NCBI GenBank assembly: GCA_009193035.1
Contig: SWDT01000030.1
Coordinates: 124,001 to 188,000 of the forward strand
From: Halicephalobus mephisto
Lineage: Eukaryota; Nematoda; Chromadorea; Rhabditida; Panagrolaimidae
Reading direction: 5' to 3'
DNA length: 64,000 bases
Under the pieces are notes generated by a model. The model was given only the letters and a program-made list of their open reading frames with translations. It was not told where the DNA came from and did no database searches. A program made the position numbers and the translations under genes. Positions 13,501 through 25,311 of the stretch are shown here, in pieces; the first letter of the stretch is position 1; every line of letters begins with the position of its first letter.

Positions 13501-13776
13501 TTGAGATTTTCGAATTTTTGCAAAACGAATGACTTTTTAACTATGGAAAAATGACAAATCTGGAAACTCGTTCTCTTGATTTTTGGGATAGTTCTGAAGA
13601 TTTGCATGGCAATTTTAGGAAAAAGTTCATGTTTAGTTTTTACAACACTAAAGTTACTGTAATTTTAGGGTGGTGGCGAAACTCCAATTCGGAAGCTCAT
13701 TATTGAACTGAAAGGAATGACTAACCCTTTGCCAGTTGACCTGACTCCAAGTATTCCCGGTCCATCTGCTTCATAA
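7532..13776 (+). CDS. ubc-17: BIRC6-related ubiquitin-conjugating enzyme (E2), UBC-17
   Basis: E2 enzyme accepting ubiquitin from E1 on an active-site cysteine. The BIRC6-type UBC fold lies in the C-terminal half: catalytic Cys in GKVCLSILGTWEGRPEEKW, near residue 630 of this model, with NPN in place of the usual HPN triad, as I recall for BIRC6-type E2s. Exons by phase: 7532-7692, 8407-8495, 8527-8556, 8622-8762, 10659-10875, 10919-11624, 12043-12675, 13141-13443, 13669-13776, giving about 795 residues. The last five exons are firm. The first four hold a Ser-rich linker (near 8700-8760) and a novel N-terminus; they agree in phase, but the 7692 donor (GTGATA) and the ATG at 7532 are inferred. 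There is no BIR domain in view. Introns near 8763-10658 are repeat-filled. Confidence 0.85.
7673..8320. repeat. four-copy tandem repeat (about 163 bp) spanning an exon-intron boundary
   Basis: Copies start near 7673, 7837, 7999 and 8164, each with ACAACAGTT...CCAGTGATATTTG, then CCTTGTTTTTCTC and AATTTCGAAATTGTT. The first copy overlaps the end of the tentative first ubc-17 exon and includes its putative donor. The other three lie in the intron. Confidence 0.85.
8870..9340. repeat. tandem repeat in ubc-17 intron, unit about 117 bp
   Basis: About four copies of a unit with AATCTCATTGAAAATTT, CAAATAGAAG and CAGTAGAAAATTCTGAAA. It lies within the intron 8763-10658. Confidence 0.75.
9341..10240. 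other. intron remainder with an ambiguous G+C-richer patch near 9960-10070
   Basis: Mostly A+T-rich. Near 9960-10070 all three minus-strand frames and one plus frame are briefly open and base composition looks coding (for example minus-strand SNEDEFEFINDKHEK). No good acceptor/donor pair fits on either strand, so no exon is called. Confidence 0.4.
10240..10590. repeat. tandem repeat with TTTTTGATATATGGAATTT units
   Basis: About eight imperfect units of 55-65 bp carrying GATATATGAAA or GATATATGGAA. They end just before the 10659 exon of ubc-17. Confidence 0.75.
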
Positions 13777-14222
13777 ATAGAGGATTTTATTGAAAAATTG
13801 TTATTAATCTCACTTGTATGTCATTGCCTTACGATTTGTCCGGCTGAACTGAAATCTGATCTCCAGTTAGCTGTGAAATTACTGGTGTTTTTAAAATTTG
13901 GAATGTATATTTAATATTATTGTTGATAATTATTGTATTCTTTGAAAACATCAAAAGTATGAAGCGATGGTTGTTCTTAATGGAGTTTTTTAAAGGCTTT
14001 TATCCTTTTGTTGTCTGTGTCGTGGTTGTTTTTCGTTTAGAGTTTCAGTAGAGTACTGTAGGGATGTAATTTACTGAGTATTTTTTAGTACTGAAGTCGT
14101 AAATAGTAATGCTTGAACGTAGAAGGGGTTTTGTGTTGCGTGTTGTACAGAATTCGAAGGTTATAGGTTTAATTAGGATGTATTTTTAGATTGTTGATTA
14201 CAAAATTATTAGGTTTCTGAGG

Positions 14223-14398
14223 AAAGTACGCTCAATTTAAGAACAAGGTTTATGGACAGCACGTAGGTTAAGTTATGATGAATACAATATGTGAGCAAGG
14301 GAATGAATCAGACAAAACTGGGGATTTAGAATTATCTTATATTTTATTACAGATTGATGGGTATTCAAGATAACTATTTTTTGAGGGATATGTTAATC
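14223..14398. repeat. direct duplication, copy 1 (176 bp)
   Basis: Nearly identical to 14511-14686 at an offset of 288 bp. Only a few substitutions are visible (for example GTTTATGGACAG against GTTTATAGACAG). It lies downstream of ubc-17 and has no open frame of note. Confidence 0.9.
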
Positions 14399-14510
14399 GT
14401 GAACAGTGACTGACTATAGTGGGGAATTGTTACTTTCAGTAACTATCCTTTGACTTTTATAGTACTTTTAGTAATTTCCACAAGAATAGTAACTATTAAA
14501 TTCTCGGAGA

Positions 14511-14686
14511 AAAGTACGCTCAATTTAAGAACAAGGTTTATAGACAGCACGTAGGCTAAGTTATGATAAATACAATATGTGAGCAAGGGAATGAATCAGA
14601 CAAAACTGGGGATTTAGAATTATCTTATATTTTATTACAGATTGATGGGTATTCAAGATAACTATTTTTTGAGGGATATGTTAATT
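14511..14686. repeat. direct duplication, copy 2 (176 bp)
   Basis: Second copy of 14223-14398. The 112 bp between the copies is not duplicated. The low divergence suggests a recent event. Confidence 0.9.
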
Positions 14687-14699
14687 CTTATGTTATCTT

Positions 14700-16250
14700 G
14701 ACTTCACCGGTCCAACAAAAACTGCACAAAAGTACAAGGTAATTATTACGTGGAAATAGTTCTCACTTGATTGTAGTTTTTAGGGGATTAAATTCTTTTG
14801 ACGTAGTTTTAAGGAATTTGATTTTTAAAATATATAATTAATGACGAAATAATTACATAGAACAGAAAGTTTTTCTCTAAGGTACTGTAGTTCTGAAGAA
14901 ATTTATTATAGTTTTGTGAAAAAGCTTATTTTTAAAATATTCGGTGGATTATGAAATAATACACAAATTTGAAATTTTTACATAGATTACTGTAGTTTTT
15001 TTGGAAATTAAGGAAATTTATTTTGAGGTTTTTTTTTATTTTCTTATTTTTAAAATATGCAAAAGATTAAAAAGTAACTACTACATAGAAAGTTCTTACA
15101 TAGATTACTGTAGTTTTTTTGGAAATTAAAAAGATTTTTTTAAAAGTATTTTTTACGAAAATTTTATTATTTTTAAAATATACAAAAAATTAAAAAGTAA
15201 CTACTAAATAAAATAGAAAGTTCTCACGTGGATTACTGTAGTTTTTTTGGAAGTGAAAGAAATTTTTTTTGAAGATAATTTCAAAAAATTTACGGTTTTT
15301 ATAATTGTATGATTATAAAATTGTACAAAACTACAAATAATCGTCATTTGAAATAAACTTCCCACGTAGACTAATTTCTAAGAACTTGAAAAAATTTTTC
15401 TGAAGTAATTTTTAAAAAGGTTATTTTTAATTTTTGTATTATATCATTGATTACGAAATTGTGAAATTATGAAGTAACTTACAAAATCAAAGTTGTCATG
15501 TGACTTAATTTAATATCTAACAATTTTTGGAAATTTTTTCTAAGATTGTTTAAAAAAAATTTTGGATTTTTATAATCTAGTTTTTAAAAAGGTTAAAGAA
15601 TTTTTATAACTAAGTAATTTTCAAAAATTTGAGAATTTTTATAACAAAGTAATTTTCAAAATTTTGAGAATTTTTATAACAAAGTAGTTTTTAAAGAATC
15701 TAAGGAATTTCTAAAAAATTAAGAATTTTTTAATAATATAATTACCAAAGAAATTAAGGAATTTTTTAATAATATAATTACGATAATTTTTTACAAAATG
15801 ATGTAAATGTCAAATTTCGCATTTTTGAGTCCCGAGTGGAAAATTTTAAAAATTCATGTTGGAAAAATTTTGTGAAAAATCATTTTTTTGAATTTCTACA
15901 GTACAATAAAAATTACGAAATTACTACCAACTAGTTTACTGTATTTTTTACAAATTCGTGTTGAACAAATTTTATAAAAAATTAAGTTTTTGAATTTCTA
16001 CAATAAAATAAAAATTACAAAATTACACAATATTACGAAATAACTACCAACTAGTTTACTGTAGTTTTTAAAAATTCGTGTCTGAAAAATTTTGTGAAAA
16101 ATCATGTTTTTGAATTTCTACAGTACAATAATGATTACGAAATAACTAAAAAATCAGGATTTTAGTTTTTTAAAGGATTATAAAAATTGGTGTCGAGGTT
16201 AATTTTGTGAAAATTATGTTTTTTGATTTTTATAACAATACGGTTTTGTA
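14700..16250. other. gene-free repeat-rich spacer upstream of the pseudouridine gene
   Basis: Diverged repeats with GATTACTGTAGTTTTTTTGG (about four, 14860-15260), TTTTTATAACAAAGTAATTTTC (15560-15700) and AATTTCTACAGTACAATAA (15890-16140). No coding exon is supported. The last 150 bp must hold the promoter of the gene starting at 16267. Confidence 0.6.
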
Positions 16251-16266
16251 GCTGTTCGTCGTCGAT

Positions 16267-19200
16267 ATGCTTCTTTGGAGACGGGTCTGCCTCAGGCAAC
16301 AAAGCTCGAGATTGATTAACACGATTCCGAGTTGTTTTGAATTTTCCGAAGAAGTGTCAGATGGATTGAAATTAGGGAAACCTATAGTTGCTCTGGAAAG
16401 TACGGTAATTACTCATGGACTTAAATTTCCAAATAATTTTGAAACGGGAAAATTATTAGAAAAAGAAATTAGAAAAAAATCCGTAATTCCTGCGACAATT
16501 GCGTTAATTAATGGAAAAATTAAAATTGGATTAAATAATACAGAATTAAAATTTATTTCTGAACCTGGAAATAAATCCGTAAAAACATCAACAAGAGATC
16601 TGGCAAATGTTCTGGAAAGAAAAATAATCGGAGGGACTACGGTAGCGGCCACAATGAGAATAGCACATATGGCTGGAATCAGGATTTTTGCGACAGGAGG
16701 AATCGGTGGAGTTCATAGAGGAGCTGATCAGAGTATGTTTTCATAATATAGTATTTTAAAAATAAATTTTGGAAATTATTTTAAATTTTAAAAATTGTTT
16801 TAAATTTTGATAATTTTGGAAATTGTTTTAAATCTTAATAATTTTGGAAATTGTTTTAAATTTTAAAAATTATTTTAAATTTGGATAATTTTTAAAATTG
16901 TTTTAAATTTTGATAATTTTAAAAATTGTTTTAAATTTTGATAATTTTGGAAATTGTTTTAAATTTTAATAATTTTTAAAATTACTTTAAAAATCTTTAA
17001 TTTTAAATAATTATTTTAAATTTTTATTAAATTTTTAATGATTTTAGAAATTTCTGATGAATTTTGGAAACTTCGAAATTTTTATATTTTTTAAATATTT
17101 TAAAATTTTTAATAATTTTACAGTAATTATTCAAATTTATTTTTAGCTTTTGACATTAGTGCAGATTTGACGGAATTAGGAAGAACCCCGGTTACTGTAG
17201 TCTGTGCTGGAGCCAAATCGATTCTGGATGTTCCGAAAACACTGGAATTTCTGGAGACCCAAAGTTGCAACGTGATCGTCTACGGAAACGAACCTTATTT
17301 TCCTGGATTTTTTACAAAAAAAACAAAAGAAAAAGTTTCATTTTGGACAGAAGACCTCAGCGAAATCTCCAGAATCCTTCGTAAGTCTTAATTTTTAAAT
17401 TTTTTGGATTTTTTAAAATTAATTATTAAATTTAAAAAATTTTTAAATTTTTTGAGTTTTTTAAAATTAATTTTTAAATTTTAATAATTTTTAAAAATTT
17501 TTGATTTTTAAATTCTTAAATTTTTTGTTTTTTAAAATTGTATAATTTTATAATTTTTGAAACTTTTTGGATTTTTTAAAACTGACTTTTAAAATTTCAA
17601 TAATTCTTAAAAATTTAAAGATTTTGTAGTTTTTTAAGTTTTTTCGAATTTTTAATAATTTAAAAAAGATTTCTTTAATTAAGTTTTTAATATTTTTATT
17701 GATTTTTGTGAATTTAGTGAAACAAGACGAAATTGGACTGAATATCGGGACTTTGATTGCTTGTCCGCCACCGAGTGATGAAGGTGAAAAAATCGAAAAA
17801 ATTATTCAAAAAGCCGTCGAAGAATGCAGGTAAAAATTTTAATTTTTTAATTTTTAAAATAAAAATAAAAATTTTAATTTTTTTCATTTTTTTAAATAAA
17901 AATTTTTATTTTTCACTTTTGAAATAGAAATAAAAATTTTAATTTTTTAATTTTTGAAATAATAAAAATTTAATTTTTTTTCACTTTTGAAATAAAAATA
18001 AAAATTTAGGGAAAAAGGAATAGCGAGTAAAGATGTGACTCCGTTTATTTTGGCCCGGATAAATGAATTATCTTCTGGAAAATCCATGGAAATTAGTAAG
18101 TTTTTTAAATTTGAATTTACTTAAAAAAAATATTCTTAAAATTTCCAAAATTTAATAAACAGATTTTTGAATTTTTAAAAATTTCTAAAAAATTTAAAAT
18201 AATTTTTAAAATAGTTTTATTTTTAAAATAGTTTTATTTTTAAAATAATTTTATTTTTAAAGTAATTTTGCTTTTAAAATAGTTTTATTTTTAAAATAAT
18301 TTTATTTTTAAAATAGTTTTATTTTTAAAGCAATTTAATTTTTAAAATAGTTTTATTTTTAAAGTAATTTTGCTTTTAAAATAGTTTTATTTTTAAAATA
18401 GTTTTATTTTTTAGATATTGCTTTGTTGAAAAATAACGCTCAGATCGCCGCAAATCTTGCCAAGTTATATTCTGAAGCGAAATCTAGAAAATCAGTATTT
18501 ACTGCCAGTATTCCTACTCCTACAGTATCCAAACCAAAACCGAAGGTCCTCTCTGTCGGTGCTGCCATTGTGGATTTAGAAGTCATCACGAACGAAAATG
18601 TAAAAGTAAGTTTATTTTAAAAATTTAATTTTCTGCAAATTTAAAAATTTCAATTTTTAGGGATTTTTAAATTTTTTTAAAGATTTTTATTTCATTGATT
18701 TTTAAATTTCCTAAATTTTTATTTTATTAATTTTTAGAAAATCTTTTGCTTTTTTTATAATTTTTAAAATTTTTATTTTACACAAATTAATAAGACACTG
18801 AGTTTTCAATTTGAAATATTTTCATCAAATTTGTACAAAATACAGTAAATTTAACTAATTTTAAAAATTATTTTTCCACAGGAGTTCTAGATTTTTGATC
18901 AAATTGAAGATAGAATTTTTCATTTTTGAGATACTTTTTCTGGATTAAAGAAGATTGAACACTTTCTTCGTCTCTGGAATTCTGACTAGATGAAGACATA
19001 GTGACGATCTCCTGTTCGTCATCGCTTTCTCTGCTTGCCCATTGTCTCGTGATGAGATTTGGATTTCCTTGGTAAAATATCTCAGCAAAAAGTTCAGCAA
19101 TATCTTGTCTGAAATCAATTTTGAAATTATTTTTCAAAAAAATAAAAAAATATTAAATTTGATTTTTTAAAATAATTTTTAAATTTAATATTTTATTTAA

Positions 19201-22200
19201 AATTTTTTTCGAAAAATAACTTTAAATTTAGTATTTTAGTTAAAGTAATTTTTAAATTTAGTATTTTATTTAAAATAAGTTTTTTTTGGAAAATGTTTGA
19301 AATGAAAATTATTTCAAAATTTTAAAAATTAAATTTTGATAGTTTATTTAAAATGATCTTTGAAATTTTAATGAATGTCTGAAGTACTTGAATCTCAATG
19401 GATATCCTGTCTGAAGTGTTTTTTTTTATTTCGCTAGAACCAAAAAAAAATTGGCGTAATTTAAGAATTTTTTTCGATGAAAAAGATCTTGATCGATTTT
19501 GAAGGATATTCCAGGATCTAAGCCAGTTTTGACTAGATAATGTAAATATTTTTAATACAAGAATTCCGTAAAAATCTTTAAAATGTTTCAAAATCCGGTA
19601 GAAGATTAAACATCTTTAGAAAATTTTGGAATATGATAGAATTTTATAAATTTTTAGAATTATCCAGGATTTAATAGAAAATTTCGAAGGATTAAAAAAA
19701 TTTATAGGAAATTCTAGAATTTTAAATAATTTAAAACTTAAAATTTCAGAAAATTCTGGAATTTTGAAAGGTTTTAAAAATTTATAGAAAATTCTAGAAT
19801 TTTTAAGAATTTTGAATTTAAAACTTAAAATTTCAGAAAATTCTGGAATATTTTAGAATTTTAAATTTCATAGGAAATTTTAGAATTTAAAGCTTTCTGA
19901 AATTTGACAGAGAATTTTGGAACTTTTTAGAATCCAATGCAAATTTCTAAAATCTGATAAATTCTGAAATTTTTGGGATTTTCTAAAGTTTGAAATTTTT
20001 TAAAATTTATGATTTTTGGAATTTTGAAATTTTTTATATTAATGTGATTTTTGGAATTAAATAACACTTACCTGAGGATGATCACCACTGTTAGTTTCAA
20101 TGGTGTCAGGAGGAAGTACAGTATGGCCACCAAAGGATCGATTTCTGAATGCATCCATTTCAGAAGTGGAGCTGAGCAACTGGGGGGAGAAGGTGAATGA
20201 CATTCAGTCCAAAATTGATCACAAAATTTTCGAATTTTCCATGTAGGACAACATTTAAGAGAATCGTGAATTGATTTCCATTCGAAACAAAAATTATCGA
20301 AATTTTTTTCAAATGATATTTTTTGATTTATAATAGTTTTTAAATAATAAGTGTAATTTTGATGAATATAATGAAATTTAATAGACCAACCGACAGCACC
20401 GAAAATGTCGAAAAAAATCAAAGGTATCATAAAAATCCAATAAATTTTTAAAATAGTTCTTATTGAAAAAAATACGCCAATTATTCCACAAAAAGATGTA
20501 AAAAATTGAATACCAATTCCAAAAAAAATAATAATAACAGAAATATCAGAAATTTTTAAAGGAATAAATTCGAATCTTGGTTGTAAAAGTAAAAAATATG
20601 ATAAAATAAGAAATATTAATTGAAATAATATTAATAGTAAATTTATTGTGTAAATCCAAGCTCGATACCAAGGTACAGGACGCATTGTGGTCACATTAGA
20701 GTCTGAAAAATAAAAATGTAACGAAATTTTTTTTGTTTGCGCGAAATTCGTCGAGAATTTTGCTAGAGGTTTTGGACCATCACGAAACGGACAAATGGAA
20801 TTTTGCGGTTTTTGTGAAACTAGCATTCTTTAAAAGCTTATGAAATTTGAAGAATTTAGAAAATTCTGAATTTAAAAAAATTCTGAATTTTGAAGAATTT
20901 TAAAAAATTTTGAATTTAAAAAAGTTCTGAAATTCTGAATAGTTTTAAAAAATTTTGAAATTTTGAAGAATTTAGAAATTTGAATAATTTTAAAAATTCT
21001 GAAATTTTGAAGAATTTTTAAAAAAGTTTAAGATTTTCGTAGAATTTTATAGAAGATTCTGAAGCCTTTTTTAATTTTTATGAAATTTAGAGAATTTAGA
21101 AAATTCTGAAATTTTGAAGGATTTAGAAAATTCAGATTTTGGAAAATTTAAAAAGTTCTGAATTTTGGAAAATTTTAAAAATTCCGAAATTTTGAAGGAT
21201 TTAGGAAATTCAGATTTTGGAGAATCTTAAGATTTTAGGAATTATTATAGAATTTCGAAAGTTTTGGAATTTTATTGAAATTTTTAGAATTTAAAAAAAT
21301 TTAAACTTATTCTAAAATTTCGAAAAAATTCTAAAAACTGAAGATTTCGGAAAAATTTAAAAATCTTATGTCAAAACAATTTCATAACAATACTATTTTT
21401 TACTTTTTACAATACTTTTTTTATTTACACAGTATACCTCGGGTTTTTCTAGAAGTTTTGAATCATCACAAAAATAAAAAAGTTACTTTTGAATTTTGTG
21501 AAATACGTAGGTTTAATCTTTGCAAACAATAAATTTTTCAAGTTATTTGCAAAGATTCAAAAATAAAATGTCAAATTTTTAGTTTCAAATTTTAAAAATA
21601 ATTTTATTAAAAAAACAAATTTTCAGTTTTAAATTTTAAATTTAAAAATAATTTTAATAAAAAAAAACAAATTTTAAATTTTAAAATTAATTTTATTAAA
21701 AAAATAAATTTTCAGTTTTAAAATTGAAATTTTAAAATTAATTTTATTTAAAAAATAAACTTTCAGTTTTAAATTTTAAATTTTAAAAATAATTTTATTC
21801 GAAAATAAGCCGATTTTTAACTGGAAAATTAAAAATTGTTCAAATTCTTTGATCGAAAATGAACATTTTTCGTCATAAAAGATCAAAATTCAAAAAACAT
21901 GTTTCGAGAAATTATACTGTAAAAAAGCGGAAGTAAATATTTTTGCAAAATTGTCTCGACATGAAATTTTGAAATTTTTATATTAATTTTGAAATTTTAA
22001 TATGATTTTAAAAATTAAGAATTAACTTTTACGAAATTGTCCCGACACGAATTTTTTAAAAACAGAAATTTTAAAATTTTTCCGTTAGTTTTAAAAACTT
22101 CTGCTAGATTCCGGAAAATTCTAGTCGTAGTATTTTAAAAGTAAATATTTTTAAAAAGTTTGAACACGAATTTCCTGGATTTTTTGAAAACAGAAATCTT

Positions 22201-24715
22201 TGACTTTTTATTTAAATTTAGAAAATTTGAAATTTTATATTTAAATTTAGAAAATTGGAATTTTATATTTAAATTTTAAAAATTTTGAAGTTTTATATTT
22301 AAATTTAGAAAATTTTGAAGTTTTATATTTAAATTTAAAAAATTTGAAATTTTATATTTAAATTTAAAAAATTGGAAATTTTATATTTAAATTTAGAAAA
22401 TTTGAAATTTTATATTTAAATTTAGAAAATTGGAAGTTTATATTCAAGTTTTAAAAATTTCAGAAGTTTCAATAAAATTTTGGTTATATTATATTTTGAA
22501 AAAAAGGCTTATCGAGTGCGCAACAAAGCACGCAGTCCAGACTGCATGTTTTAGTTCCAACGATCGGATGAATGCGCGGCAAAAGAACAAAAATGATTTG
22601 TTTATTTCGAAAAAGAACATTTTGTGCCGAGGTATATAAAACTGTCGACATTAAAGTAATGATAAAATTTGCAGTGTGCTTGCAACATTCAAGTAGTTTA
22701 GTTTACATTTATAGAAATTTTAAAATTAAAATTAAATATGTAGTTTAGTTGATATTTATATTTTTTACATTTATAGAAATTTTAAAATTAAAATTAAAAC
22801 TGCAGTATGCTTGCAATATTCAAATAGTTTAGTTGATATTTATATTTATAAAAGTTTTAAAATTAAAATTAAATCTGCAATTTAGTTGATATTTATATTT
22901 TCTATATTTATAGAAATTTTAAAATTAAAATTAAAACTGCAGTGTGCTTGCAATATGTGCGCAAATTGAGTAATTTTTTTCAACAATTAAATTTAATTTT
23001 AATGTTGACCATTTTACAGTTTTTAATATTGAAAATAATGTAAATTTTTTTTCAGGATGATGGTGGATCTTATAAAGGAAAAATAATCCAGAGATGTGGT
23101 GGTGTTGGGAGAAATCACGCCGAAGCTTTGGGAAAATTAGGATGTGAATCAACTTTTTTGACTGCTGTTGGTGATGATGAAATTAGTCAATTTTTATTCA
23201 GAAATGCTAAAAATTATGTAAGTTTTTATAAAAAATTAAAATTATTTATTATAAAAAAAATTTTAATTTTAAAAAATGATATATAATTTTTTGAAATTTC
23301 AGAATTCTTGCTTGAAAACAAAAAAAAAAATAAATCAGACAATTCGTGTCGAAACCAATTTTTATTTTTTTCGTTTTTTCTGTTTACCTAAATTTTGTAA
23401 AATTTATTTCTAAAATTTTTTATAGTTTTTAAAAATAAAAAGATAATTATTTTGAATTTTTGAATTCCCGCGCAAGCTTGGCAATTTGTACCAAAATCAA
23501 CTCGTACTTTTCTGCTTACTTAAATCCCTAAAAATTCATCTTTAAGCTCTTGTAATTTTTTAAAATTTCTTTATTTTTGTGTAAATTAAACGAGAATGGA
23601 GAAATGGCAAATTTTGTAATTCGTACTAAAATTAACTTTTTTAAAAATTTTTATGATAATTTTATAAATTTTTTTTGAGAAAATTTTATAAAAATCTTTA
23701 TTTTTAATTTTGACGATGATTTTAGGATCTAAGCCATGCGAAAATAGTCAAATCAGTTCCTACAGCGACTTATTTGAGTGTCAATGTGAAGGGTACTGTA
23801 GTTCATGGATTCAGTGCCATTGAAGACATCGTGGCCAACATCACTCCGGAGTACATCAAGCAAAAAGAAAATTTATTTGAAAACAAGGATTTTATCGTTA
23901 TTGATGGAAATCTAACCGTAGAAGCAATGGATACCGTAATTAGTCTGGCGAATCAACACAGAGTCAAAAGTAGGTTATTTTTGATATATGAAATATCTTT
24001 AAAAAGAAGTTTTTATTAATTTTACATATATATGATTTAGGAAAATTTTTGTTAATTTTATGTTTTTAGGACAATTTTTGTTAATTTTATATATGTTTTT
24101 GAAATTTTTTTGTTAATTTTATGTTTTTAGGAAGATTTTTAATAATTTTATATATGAATTTTTAGTTTGGTTTGATCCAACGGACATTGCGAAAGCGACG
24201 AAGATTCTTTACAACGAAAATTATAAGAAAATAAATGTGATTTCACCGAATTTTAACGAGATGATGGAGTACATCAAGGCTTTCAACTACGATTCCAAAC
24301 TTCTGGAACTTGATCTTAATCTTTTACTGAAATCCCCAATGATGGAGTTGGTAGAAGAATTTTTGTTGAAAATGAATTCAGAAGATGCTCAATTTTTCGT
24401 GACGCTGGGGCCTGTGGGAATTTTGGCTTTTGAGAAAACTGCCTCAGGGGTTAAGCACAAAGTACTACCTTCTCCTGTGAATCCGAAGTCCGAAGAAGTC
24501 GTAAGTGTTTCTGGAGCGGGAGATTCGTAAGTTTAGTTTTTTTTTAAACATAAAATTTAATTTTTAGTTTTAATTCTGGATTCTTAGCAGCTAAGTTATA
24601 CGGTAGATCGTTTGAGGATTCCATAAATGCCGGAATTGCCTGTGCCAGAGAAAGTCTTTTACACGTTGAAGCGGTTCCAGAATCCTTGAATCCAAATTTA
24701 ATTGGGATCAATTAA
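16267..24715 (+). CDS. bifunctional pseudouridine-5'-phosphate glycosidase / PfkB pseudouridine kinase
   Basis: Pseudouridine salvage: the kinase half phosphorylates pseudouridine, the glycosidase half splits the C-C glycosidic bond to uracil and ribose 5-phosphate. Exons 16267-16732, 17147-17380, 17718-17829, 18010-18095, 18415-18605, 23056-23217, 23726-23969, 24166-24526, 24568-24715 agree in phase and give 667 residues. The N-terminal IndA/YeiN-like domain carries VALESTVITHGL and FATGGIGGVHRGA. The C-terminal PfkB domain carries CGGVGRNHAEALGKLG and the catalytic GAGDS (about 615-619). The first 20 residues are Arg-rich without acids, suggesting mitochondrial import. A 3' splice site ends at 16250, before the ATG. 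Intron 5 (4.4 kb) holds a whole antisense gene. The fused order matches what I recall of other eukaryotic fusions. Confidence 0.93.
16760..17000. repeat. intronic tandem repeat built on TTGTTTTAAATTTTGATAATT
   Basis: About eight units of 28-30 bp with GGAAATTGTTTTAAATTTT in intron 1 of the pseudouridine gene. Comparable simple repeats of TAAAATAGTTTTATTTTTAA fill 18190-18410. Confidence 0.75.
18868..20685 (-). CDS. tetraspanin-like four-pass membrane protein, nested in an intron
   Basis: Two exons, 20072-20685 and 18868-19108, give 284 residues with an exact phase match (R split AG/A). A 3' splice site ends at 20703, 18 bases before the ATG, consistent with trans-splicing. Topology is tetraspanin-like: three hydrophobic helices in the first 110 residues, a large loop with about seven Cys including a CC pair (LKCCPTW, where tetraspanins usually have CCG), and a fourth helix (VAILYFLLTPLKLTVVII). 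The C-terminal cytoplasmic tail is long, acidic and Ser-rich. Tetraspanins organise membrane microdomains; the partner here is unknown. The entire gene lies antisense inside intron 5 of the pseudouridine gene. Given the missing CCG Gly, it could be a diverged tetraspanin relative. Confidence 0.8.
19620..20040. repeat. A+T-rich degenerate repeats in the intron of the nested gene
   Basis: Units of AGAATTTTGGAATTTTA type, also running through 20840-21360 upstream of the nested gene. Sequence is simple and has no coding potential. Confidence 0.55.
22200..22440. repeat. 31 bp tandem array, about eight units
   Basis: Units of TTTTATATTTAAATTTAGAA plus AATTTGAAA, highly regular, within intron 5 of the pseudouridine gene. 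Confidence 0.85.
22660..22965. repeat. repeat with GCAGTGTGCTTGCAA units
   Basis: Three to four units carrying a CTGCAGTGTGCTTGCAATAT-like motif and TAGTTTAGTTGATATTTATA. The TTGC.(T/C)GCAA core links it to the arrays at 27000-27720, 42375-42690 and 53690-53880. Confidence 0.65.
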
Positions 24716-24819
24716 GATATTTTTGTTTTTGGATTAAAGAAGTATTATTTTTATTGTTGAGAAAAAAGTTTGAATTTTCGAAATGTTAGAATTCATTAAT
24801 AGAGAAATCTGAAGAACCT

Positions 24820-25190
24820 TTAGGGGGATTTTCGCAGGATCTGGAAGGCTGATGAACTTCTGTAGGAATTTAGGCTTTTTTGTAGGACCTTTATGATTAT
24901 TTGTGGGACCTGTAAGGTCTTCTCTAAGACCTCCGGAGTGCTTTTAAGGTCTGTATGATTTCCATGGTCTTTTGTGGGGCCTAGAAGACTTATGGTACTT
25001 TTTATAGGACTTGTAGAGCTTTTTGCAGGACCTTTATAGTTTTTTACAGGACCTGTGAGACCTCCATAGCCTTTTGTAGGACCTATATGGTTTTTTCTAG
25101 AACTTCTAAACATTTTTGCACGAAGTGTAAGACTTCTGGGGCTTGTTATCGGACCTGCAGGACCTTCTGTAAGACCTGTGGGGTCTGCAC
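24820..25190. repeat. minisatellite, TGTAGGACCTGTAAGG units
   Basis: About fifteen short diverged units of roughly 20-27 bp around TTGTAGGACCT between the convergent 3' ends of the pseudouridine and Ly6 genes. The minus-strand open frame (GPTK/GPVK repeats) is an artefact of the array. Confidence 0.75.
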
Positions 25191-25311
25191 TGCTGCAAGA
25201 GTTAATGTTACAGTAACAGGTTTGAAACTTTGAATCTTTATTTTAGAAACTCTAAATTCGGATTTAACTAGAATTAAAAGTTCTTATTTTTGGATTTAAA
25301 AATAACTAGTT

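Noticed and set aside
24820..25113. 97-codon minus-strand frame with GPTK/GPVK repeats
   Set aside because: Derived from the TGTAGGACCT array between convergent genes; no start context or splice sites.
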